This document shows, one piece after another, positions 17,826 through 25,693 of a stretch of DNA of 64,000 bases. Every line of letters begins with the position of its first letter. Positions within the stretch are counted from its first letter, which is position 1. A program made the translations under genes and the position numbers. Under the pieces are notes generated by a model. That model searched no databases. It saw nothing but the letters and a program-made list of their open reading frames with translations, and was not told where the DNA came from. Source of the stretch: Candidatus Saccharicenans sp. (GTDB lineage: Bacteria; Acidobacteriota; Aminicenantia; Aminicenantales; Saccharicenantaceae); the NCBI GenBank assembly GCA_024653215.1, contig JANLFU010000005.1, positions 124,001 to 188,000 on the forward strand, read 5' to 3'.

Positions 17826-20018
17826 TTATTTATGCTCCGCTTCGCACTGGCCGCTGCACAGATTCATTTCTTTGATAAGATGATGGGCACCGGAAAACTT
17901 TTCGGTGATGAACAGGACATAACGGATATCAACAGAAATCGAGCGCTGCCACTCGGGAATGATGTAGTAATCGCCGATGACGCTCTCGTAGGTCATGTCA
18001 AAGATGATACCCACCTGCTCACCCCTGGCGTTAAGGGTCGGAGAGCCGGAGTTACCGCCGGTGACATTGGTGGTGTTGAGGAAACAGGCTGGTACGTCTT
18101 TGAGGACCGGGTCTTCGAACTTTCCAAAATCTCTATTCTGGTAGAGTTCCTTCAGCTTGGCTGGAACATGGAACGGGAATTCGCCGGTTTCCTTTTCCAT
18201 TACTCCCGTCAGGGTGGTTATGGGCTTGTAAACCACGGCGTCTCTGGGGCTATAACCGATAACCGGGCCGTAGGTGAAACGGATGGTGCCGTTGGCATCT
18301 GGAGCCATCTTTCCTTCCTTCATCTCCAGGAGGGCAGCCTCGTAGAGCTTCTTTATGTCGGCTCTATCCTGGGCCCAGTTTTTGCTTTCCTCGCGGACCA
18401 CCTTGAGCTCTTTTTCCAGGTCAGCCGCCAGCTGAATGAACGGGTCGTTAAGTTTCATCAGGTCAGCCGGTTTCATTTCCAGGAGCTCAAGTCTCTTCTT
18501 CGGGTCCCCCAAAATAGTTTTGCTGTAAAGTCCATCGACATATTCGGAAATAGCTTTTTCAGATCTCTGGGTGAGGACTGGCCTGAAGGGCGCAGGAATC
18601 TTTTCGGCCGGCAGGTCAATCATCTTCTTCAGCTGATGCTTGAAAAACTCCCGGTCAGTGTTGAACACATAGCCGCGCTCGGCCAGCTGCACTCTCTGCT
18701 TGATGTAAGGCAGGTTGCGGTCCTGGTAAGAAGCCTCGCGGTCTTTGTCGGGTTTCTGGCGTTCTTCAACGGTGCGGTAAATGGTATAGGCCTGGGAAAG
18801 TACGGTTGAACCGAAATATGGGCTGATGACGTTGCTCAGAAGTTCGTTCCGGGAAGCATAGACATCATACCGTTTCATATACTCAGCCATCTGGTCGAGA
18901 ACCTTCCCATACTTTTTCTGGCGTTCGGGCGAGGCCTTAATCCAGGCCAGGAGCTCCTTTTCCTGTTCTTTTTTTCTGGTAATGAGATCAACCTTCTTCA
19001 TTCCCTCAACCTTGCCCTGCATGTTCTTGAGCGAATTGTAGAGGCCCTTGAGCATCGAGGCATAACGGATTTCGGTTTCCTTGTCTCCTTTGCTGGCCGA
19101 TTCTATGAAATTGATTATGTCCTGAAATTCAGCCATGCGCTTGACCATGGCGTTGAAATCGTATTCTATCTCCACGGCCATGTTATTTCTGTAAGTGCGG
19201 CCCGGATAGCCCATGACAAATGTAAAATCACCTTCCTTGACACCTTCGGTGGAGATCTTCAGCCAGACCTTGGGCTTGTAGGGCACGTTCTCCGGGCTGT
19301 AGTCCACACCGATTCCCTCCTTGGAAACATAGGCGCGAAGGAAAGAAAAATCGCAGGTATGGCGAGGCCACATCCAGTTGTCGATTTCGCCGCCATAATT
19401 ACCCAGGTCCTGGGGCGGAGCGTAGACCAGGCGAACATCTTTAATTCTTTTGAAGCGATACAGGTAATACTGGTTTCCGCTGTACATGCTGACCACATTG
19501 GCCCGGATGTCGGGGCCGGCTTTCTCGGCTTCAGCCACGATTTCTTTGACGGCCGCCTCAATGGCGTCATACTTCTGGCGCGGGGTCATTTTGGGCTTGA
19601 CCTTGGAGAGAACTCGAGCCGTGACCTCCTCATAGCCGAGCAGGATATCAGCGGTGTAGCCCTGGGCCGGGATTTCTTGCTCGCGGGTCATGGCCAGGAA
19701 GCCGTTGGTGATGTAGTCGTTTTCTTTGCTTGAAGCCCGCTGGATGGCCCCGAAAGCCACGTGGTGGTTGGTGAGTATAAGCCCTTCGGAGCTAACAAAC
19801 TCGCCGGTGCCGCCACCCAGGTTGACCACGGCACTCATCAGGCCGGTGCCGTCTTTCTTGTACAGGTCATCCGGGTTCATCTTCAGGCCGAGCTGCTGCA
19901 GGTTGAGCATCCGCATCTGGTGCGGCATCCACATCCCCTCATCCGCCCGGACCAGGAACGGCGCCAAGATTAATCCGATTAATAGAAACCCGATAAATAG
20001 TTTGGCTTTAAACTTCAT
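17826..20018 (-). CDS. Secreted S46 family dipeptidyl-peptidase (DPP7/DPP11-like)
   Basis: This is a serine exopeptidase of family S46, 730 residues with a cleavable signal peptide (FLVRADEG). The catalytic His lies in LTNHHVAFG (about H87) and the Ser in TGGNSGSP (about S657). The family removes dipeptides from peptide N-termini in the periplasm. At the position 18 residues after the serine, where DPP7 has Gly and DPP11 has Arg (Porphyromonas residue 673), this protein has Met (about M675, FDMTYESVIGD). The ATG at 20018 follows a perfect AGGAGG. An intrinsic terminator follows the gene. Confidence 0.93.
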   Translation of the reverse strand: MKFKAKLFIGFLLIGLILAPFLVRADEGMWMPHQMRMLNLQQLGLKMNPDDLYKKDGTGLMSAVVNLGGGTGEFVSSEGLILTNHHVAFGAIQRASSKENDYITNGFLAMTREQEIPAQGYTADILLGYEEVTARVLSKVKPKMTPRQKYDAIEAAVKEIVAEAEKAGPDIRANVVSMYSGNQYYLYRFKRIKDVRLVYAPPQDLGNYGGEIDNWMWPRHTCDFSFLRAYVSKEGIGVDYSPENVPYKPKVWLKISTEGVKEGDFTFVMGYPGRTYRNNMAVEIEYDFNAMVKRMAEFQDIINFIESASKGDKETEIRYASMLKGLYNSLKNMQGKVEGMKKVDLITRKKEQEKELLAWIKASPERQKKYGKVLDQMAEYMKRYDVYASRNELLSNVISPYFGSTVLSQAYTIYRTVEERQKPDKDREASYQDRNLPYIKQRVQLAERGYVFNTDREFFKHQLKKMIDLPAEKIPAPFRPVLTQRSEKAISEYVDGLYSKTILGDPKKRLELLEMKPADLMKLNDPFIQLAADLEKELKVVREESKNWAQDRADIKKLYEAALLEMKEGKMAPDANGTIRFTYGPVIGYSPRDAVVYKPITTLTGVMEKETGEFPFHVPAKLKELYQNRDFGKFEDPVLKDVPACFLNTTNVTGGNSGSPTLNARGEQVGIIFDMTYESVIGDYYIIPEWQRSISVDIRYVLFITEKFSGAHHLIKEMNLCSGQCEAEHK

Positions 20019-20283
20019 AAGAACCTCCTGAATAATTTTCAAACGGAATATAAGACTAAACTCTTGATCAGTTAATCAAGTTTAGCAAAAGCTAACATAG
20101 AGATTAGATGATATTCCAACATTCATATCAATTCAATATGAAATTATTATTACAATCTCGCTACATTTATGTAACAATTTGACCATGACCAATCGTTTCA
20201 TAAATAGATAATCATGATAATTGAGATGTTTATCATAGCTTGAAAAATCCAAACAGAAGAAGCTCTGGAAAAAGGAGGCTGGC

Positions 20284-22200
20284 ATGGTACAAACCAAAAC
20301 GAAAAATCACGTTCAGAGAATAAAACAGACTTCTCAGTTCTCCTTCAAGAATGATGATGCCGCTAAAAATATTTCGAGTTGGGCGTCTCTCTCTCTAGTT
20401 CTTTTGCTGGTCACGATAACCATGATTACAATCTCCACAGCCACCGAACTGCACGTTTATAACTACCAGGGTATCAATAAGAATGACATCCGGTTCCCAC
20501 AATCTGAAGTAGGCAAAAAGGCGGAGGGGTTCTGGCTGGCTTTTGAAAAAGTGGATGTGACCGGGCTTGAAGCATTTTTTAAGGCAAATGTTCCGCCGGA
20601 CAAGCTCCAACAGGTTACTGCAAAAGACAGGGCTCAACGGCTGCTCGGACTGAGGCAGCAGCTGGGCAAGGAATTAAGGCTATTAAAAATTATCTCCCCC
20701 TCGCCCGAGGAAATTAGCCTGATAATTGCCAACCTGGGCAACGAAATGTTCAAACTAAACCTCCTCTTCGAAAAGCAGGACAACAAGCTCTGGCTAAAGG
20801 GGCTGGCCGTTGATGAAGCGGGTCCAGAAGACCTGGCCCCTCCCCTGCCGGCCATGAACATTCAGCAGGCTCTCCAGGGTATAGAGCAGGAAATCGCCAA
20901 GGCGGTGCGGGAGGATCGATTCTCGGGAGTGGTGCTGGTGGCCAAAAACTTTACTCCGATATTCTTTAAGTCATACGGCCTCGCCAGCAAGGAATTTTCC
21001 GTCCCCAACCGTCCGGACACCCGGTTCAACCTCGGTTCCATCAACAAAATATTCACCAAAATAGCCATTGCTCAACTGGCCCAGGAGGGTAAACTCAGCC
21101 TGGACGATAAACTGGGTAAATTCCTGCCCTATTACCCGAATGCCGAGGCCAGGGAAAAAGTGACCGTCCGCCATCTGGTGAACATGACCTCGGGCATTGG
21201 CGATTTTTTTGGCCCCGAATTTGAGAAGACACCGAAAGATTTAATCCGCCACAACCGTGATTATCTCCAATTCTTTGCTTCAAAGCCGCTGGCCTTTGAA
21301 CCGGGAACAAGGCAGATGTACTCCAACGGCGGATACGTGGTCCTCGGAGAAATAATCAGCGTGGCCGCGGAAATGGATTATTACAATTACGTCAGAAAAA
21401 ATATATTCGAGGCAGCCGAGATGAAGGAATCCGACTGGTTTGAAGCTGATTCTATTGTTCCGAATTTGGCTGAAGGCTATACCAGGAAGGTTGAAGGGCC
21501 GGAAGATTCAACAACCCAGCAAAAAGACAAATCCAGCTCGCAGCAACAACCTGAAAAGCAATCGGCCAGTCAAGACTGGCGCAAAAATATTTATACCAGG
21601 CCAGCCCGGGGCAGCGCGGCCGGAGGTGGCTATGCCACGGCCGAAGACCTGCTGCGTTTTATCCGGGCCCTTTATGAATGCCGACTGCTCAACGAAGCCT
21701 GGACCAACTGGGTTTTCACCGGACAGGAACCCGGCCCTCAATCAACAGGGCCAGTGATTGACGACTCCCCGGCGCGATCTGGTTCTGGCGAAAACAATAA
21801 TATCCCTTCCTCTGAACCAGATAGCGAGGATGGATTATCTTCCCCTGTTCATTCAATAAGGGAAAATGAACCTCTGGCAGCCGCACCCATAAAAACCCAG
21901 ACTTCGGCAGCTTCAAGTTTCTTGTTAATGAACGGGAACAGGATTATTACTACAACAAAGGAAGATAATGAACCCTCAGATAATCCCGAAAATCCGGATC
22001 CCGGCCAATCAAACCAGTCAAGGATTGACCGCAGCCGCTGGAGCCTGGGAATTGCGGGCGGTGCCCCCGGCATTAACGCCGCGCTGGAGTTTGAAGCCCA
22101 GACCGGGTTTACCATCATAGTTCTCGGGAATTATGACCCGCCCGCAGCCACACAAATGGCCAGGATGATAAGAAGATACCTTGGCGCAGTAAAAAATTAG
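20284..22200 (+). CDS. Beta-lactamase-fold serine hydrolase with a long disordered insert
   Basis: A 638-residue class C beta-lactamase/PBP4-like hydrolase. An N-terminal membrane segment (about 33-52) anchors or exports it, and an unassigned domain (55-185) precedes the catalytic part. SxxK is S252-I-N-K255, YxN is Y346-S-N348, and a GIAGGAPG segment near 587 takes the place of the KTG/HxG strand. Between about 400 and 585 lies a Gln/Ser/Pro/Asn-rich low-complexity insert. AAAGGAGG precedes the ATG. The family includes esterases, D-amino-acid peptidases and carboxypeptidases, so the substrate is unknown. Confidence 0.82.
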   Translation: MVQTKTKNHVQRIKQTSQFSFKNDDAAKNISSWASLSLVLLLVTITMITISTATELHVYNYQGINKNDIRFPQSEVGKKAEGFWLAFEKVDVTGLEAFFKANVPPDKLQQVTAKDRAQRLLGLRQQLGKELRLLKIISPSPEEISLIIANLGNEMFKLNLLFEKQDNKLWLKGLAVDEAGPEDLAPPLPAMNIQQALQGIEQEIAKAVREDRFSGVVLVAKNFTPIFFKSYGLASKEFSVPNRPDTRFNLGSINKIFTKIAIAQLAQEGKLSLDDKLGKFLPYYPNAEAREKVTVRHLVNMTSGIGDFFGPEFEKTPKDLIRHNRDYLQFFASKPLAFEPGTRQMYSNGGYVVLGEIISVAAEMDYYNYVRKNIFEAAEMKESDWFEADSIVPNLAEGYTRKVEGPEDSTTQQKDKSSSQQQPEKQSASQDWRKNIYTRPARGSAAGGGYATAEDLLRFIRALYECRLLNEAWTNWVFTGQEPGPQSTGPVIDDSPARSGSGENNNIPSSEPDSEDGLSSPVHSIRENEPLAAAPIKTQTSAASSFLLMNGNRIITTTKEDNEPSDNPENPDPGQSNQSRIDRSRWSLGIAGGAPGINAALEFEAQTGFTIIVLGNYDPPAATQMARMIRRYLGAVKN

Positions 22201-22594
22201 ACAATAATCATCCATTCCCGAGATAAACAAAGATTAAACGGCATACACTGTTGCCTGACATATCTATAAAGGGTTTCTCACAGGATTTCTTTATTACTAA
22301 CATTGTTTGCAACCTGATAACCGGTGCAGACTGGTAACCCAACGAACCGATTGCTATTTAGGATCACCAGTAACTGGAGCTTTCAGGGAGATGCAATAAA
22401 GGAAGTTATTGCCTGGCGGATTACGAGCTGAGGTTGAACGGCCTGGCCTAAAATAAAAAATAGGACCTAAATTCAATAAGCCCTGAAGTTCAGGCCTCAA
22501 TCTGTATCCTCACCGAACCATCAGTAAAATAAGGAAATATGGATTGCGGCCCCCTTTTTATATAAAATAAGCTGCTGATCAATGGAGAAAAAAA
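22201..22594. other. Intergenic region upstream of asparaginase
   Basis: 394 bases with no supported gene. It contains an almost perfect palindrome around GCCCTGAAGTTCAGGCC (about 22480-22496) and a TATAAA stretch shortly before the asparaginase gene, without a well-spaced -35. Confidence 0.35.
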
Positions 22595-23587
22595 ATGGCT
22601 CGAAAACAAAAGGTACTGGTTCTTTTTTGCGGTGGCACTATCGTCATGGAAGAGCGACCGGACGGCTCACTGGCCGTCCCCGACAGCAAGGATTCGGCCA
22701 TAAAGATACTCAGGGACGTGGAACCACGGCTGTCCACCATCGCCGAGTATGACATCGAATTCATCGCTAACATAGACTCAACTAACATCACCCCGGCCGA
22801 CTGGGACCGAATTCTGCATTGCCTTAAAAAACACTATAAAAATTATGACGGCTTTGTCATAACCCACGGCACCGACACAATGGCCTACACCGCCGCCGCC
22901 CTGAGCATCGCCATCAAAGGCCTCGGCAAGCCCGTAGTCCTGACCGGAAGCCAAATACCGGGCGGACGGATAGAAAGCGACGCCAAGCGAAACTTGATCA
23001 ACGCTTTCAAATTGGCCACCATGGACCTGTCGGGCGTGTTCATCGTTTTTGACGAACGCATCATCCTGGGCAGCCGGGCCACCAAGGCTTCTGAGTCCAG
23101 ACTGGATGCCTTCCAGACGGTCAACGGCGAAGATGCCGGAGAAATCAACATAGAGATTAATATTAAGAGTTGGGTGCCGAAAAGAAACACCAAACCTCAT
23201 CACATCCAGGTCAGGCCGGGGTTTGAACCCGATATTTTCGTCTACACCCTGACCCCCGGCTGCGACCCGGGCGACCTGGAATTTCTGCTGAACAACAAGA
23301 AGATTAAGGGCATTATCATCCGGGCCTACGGCACCGGAAACATACCGTATGGGTTCGAGAGATTTTTCAAAAAAGCCCGGGCCAAGAAATTACCGGTGGT
23401 CGTGGCTTCACAGTGCCTGCACGGCAAGACCCTGATGCATCTTTATGATGTCGGCCGCAAGGTTCTGGAGCTTGGAGCAATTGAGGGCCGCGAACAGAGC
23501 CTGGAAAACCTGGCGGTCAAGCTGATGTGGGGCCTGAGACATGAGCCACATCGCATTGAAGAAATAATAAAAGAAACCGGCTATTGA
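22595..23587 (+). CDS. Type I-like L-asparaginase
   Basis: Asparaginase/glutaminase family enzyme of 330 residues hydrolysing L-asparagine to aspartate and ammonia. The first catalytic Thr is in CGGTIVM (about residue 14), with Cys replacing the usual Thr/Gly before GGT. The second signature, THGTDTMAYTA (about 89-99), carries the T-D pair. There is no signal peptide, so it is cytoplasmic. GGAG is well placed before the ATG. With the peptidase upstream and the transporter downstream it fits amino-acid catabolism. Archaeal-type GatD is less likely without a GatE neighbour. Confidence 0.9.
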   Translation: MARKQKVLVLFCGGTIVMEERPDGSLAVPDSKDSAIKILRDVEPRLSTIAEYDIEFIANIDSTNITPADWDRILHCLKKHYKNYDGFVITHGTDTMAYTAAALSIAIKGLGKPVVLTGSQIPGGRIESDAKRNLINAFKLATMDLSGVFIVFDERIILGSRATKASESRLDAFQTVNGEDAGEINIEINIKSWVPKRNTKPHHIQVRPGFEPDIFVYTLTPGCDPGDLEFLLNNKKIKGIIIRAYGTGNIPYGFERFFKKARAKKLPVVVASQCLHGKTLMHLYDVGRKVLELGAIEGREQSLENLAVKLMWGLRHEPHRIEEIIKETGY

Positions 23588-23813
23588 ATTTACGCAAAAT
23601 ACATAACCCACCTTGTTAGAAACGACAGATATGGATATGTATAGCCTGGCAACTTGCAGGCGGAATTTCCCGGTAAACCTAAATCTATCCCACTTCAATA
23701 TGTTACCGGCCAGCTCCCCGGCCTTCCGGTCTTAAGTCTACCTGGGTAAGCTGAAACGGAATTTGACTAAGAATTATAACTCTGGGCGACAGAAAACGAC
23801 CTGCCACCAGGTT

Positions 23814-25223
23814 TCAGTACGGCCCCCACTTCATCAGGACTGGCGGGATAAGGGCCAGCAGGCTAAAAACCATAAGGATCAACATCAGGGGCACAAACCA
23901 CTTGGCCCACCTCTCCCAGGGAATCCGGGCCACACCGAGCACACCCATGGTTACAGCCGAGGTGGGAAGAATCGGGTTTATAACTTCGCAGAGCTGAAAG
24001 GCCAGCACCGAGGTCTGGCGGGTAATTCCTACCAGGTCGCTCAGCGGAGCGATAATCGGCATGGTCAGGGCAGCCTGGGCCGTGCCCGAATGCACGAAGA
24101 AATTTATCACCGCCTGGACCAGAAAGATTATCTGGGCCGTCAGGATCGAAGGTACCGCCGAGATTACTCCCGCCGCTCCCTGGAGCATGGTGTCCAGGAC
24201 CGCTGCTTCCTTCAGGATGATTAGGACCGCCCGTCCGCCCGAAATAATTAGCGAAACATTCATCATGTCCTTGGCGCCATCAACAAAGTTTTTGGCCATG
24301 TCGGATGGTTTCATCCGGGCCAGGAATCCTGAAACCAGCCCGATGCCCAGAAACAGGGCGGCAATTTCTTCCATGTACCAGCCCTTTTTCAAAATGCCGA
24401 AAATCAGAAGACCCACCCCGACAAAAAGGCAGGCAATGATCAGCTTCTGGGATGTCCCCCACTGCAGGTTGGAAGATGAGTTTTCCTGGTGGTGAATTCT
24501 CTCCCGGTCAAGGTCATAGACCGGGCTGAGCTGCGGATTTTTTCTGACCCTTTCGGCATAAATCATTACAAAGGCAATGGCGATTATGGTGGCTATAATC
24601 CAGAGAATAAGCCGGTACCCCAGTCCGGAATAAAGCGGCAGCTCGGCAAAGCCCTGGGCGATGCCGACTGTAAACGGGTTGAAAAAAGCAGCCGCAAAAC
24701 CGACGGCCGAGCCCACAAACGGAATGGCCACGCCCACCACCGAGTCATAGCCCATTGAGATGGCAAAAGGTATAAAAATCAGCACAAAGGGGATGGACTC
24801 CTCGGCCATGCCGTAAACGCTTCCAGCCAGCGAGAAAATAATCATCAGGACCGGTATGACCAGAACCCTGAGCTTCGGATTTCGCCCAAAAAAAGCGGCC
24901 AGCCGGTGAATCCCGGCATCTATAGCCCCGGACCTGGTCAGGATGCCAAAAGTCCCGCCGAAAATAAAAATCAAAAAGATTATCAGGGCCGCATCCTGAA
25001 AGCCGCGAATGGGAGCAATCAGCAACCACTCGGGCCCCAGCCACTTCTTTTCCACCTGGTGGTAGGTTCCCGGAACGGTCACCAGCCTGGTTTTGCCCTG
25101 AACTGTCTTCTCGGCCCGGTTAAACTCGCCCGAAGGCAGGGCCAGGGCCAGCAGGTAAACCAGTATTACCAGCAAATAGATTAAAACCAGCGTATGCGGC
25201 AGCCTGAAACCCTTTTTCTTCAT
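23814..25223 (-). CDS. YfcC family (ArcD-like) membrane transporter
   Basis: This 469-residue membrane protein has about twelve hydrophobic segments, with the family pattern PHTLVLIYLLVIL at the N-terminus and GGTFGILTRSGAIDAGI. It resembles YfcC and the C4-dicarboxylate/arginine-ornithine antiporter group, so it may carry amino acids or dicarboxylates. The ribosome binding site is GAGGTCAGG. It is convergent with asparaginase. The substrate cannot be assigned from sequence, although the neighbouring asparaginase and peptidase make an amino acid plausible. Confidence 0.85.
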   Translation of the reverse strand: MKKKGFRLPHTLVLIYLLVILVYLLALALPSGEFNRAEKTVQGKTRLVTVPGTYHQVEKKWLGPEWLLIAPIRGFQDAALIIFLIFIFGGTFGILTRSGAIDAGIHRLAAFFGRNPKLRVLVIPVLMIIFSLAGSVYGMAEESIPFVLIFIPFAISMGYDSVVGVAIPFVGSAVGFAAAFFNPFTVGIAQGFAELPLYSGLGYRLILWIIATIIAIAFVMIYAERVRKNPQLSPVYDLDRERIHHQENSSSNLQWGTSQKLIIACLFVGVGLLIFGILKKGWYMEEIAALFLGIGLVSGFLARMKPSDMAKNFVDGAKDMMNVSLIISGGRAVLIILKEAAVLDTMLQGAAGVISAVPSILTAQIIFLVQAVINFFVHSGTAQAALTMPIIAPLSDLVGITRQTSVLAFQLCEVINPILPTSAVTMGVLGVARIPWERWAKWFVPLMLILMVFSLLALIPPVLMKWGPY

Positions 25224-25693
25224 CCTGACCTCATCATGAACAACGAATTCATCTATGTATTAGACTAGATACAAGATACAGGAAGATTTTCGCCAGAACT
25301 GGCTCCCGGGTCAATAAAAATATTTATTTTACTGCTGAGCCTTCTGTTGAACATTTCTCGGGATTCTCTTCTTCCCCACGAGCATAAGCCCCAGCTGATT
25401 ACCGCCGCTTTTCTGACTCTCGCCGGCTTTCTGGCCTCTTTCCGCCCGCTCCAGCCCAATTTGACAAGAGTCGGCTCCCCGGTATACCATCCCTACCGAT
25501 GGGGTGAGGCAAAATCGTTGCTCGAGAGACAATATGACCCACATAGCAGACAAAACCAATCTCTTGTCCCTTCAGATCACATCTCGAGTTACGCCAACCC
25601 CGGCTTAGAATCCTTAATATCGAGAGGGGGCGAAGATATTCTGATTTTGCAAAATCAACCCGCAGCGGTTTTGCGACCAGGAAAGGAAGGCAT
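25224..25693. other. Divergent intergenic region before the kinase-propeller gene
   Basis: 470 bases. Open frames of 64-116 codons occur on both strands, but they begin at poor starts without ribosome binding sites and do not look protein-like. A perfect 14-base palindrome, GATTTTGCAAAATC (25643-25656), lies 37 bases before the kinase gene, with a related GGTTTTGC about 20 bases later. It is a possible operator. Confidence 0.4.
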
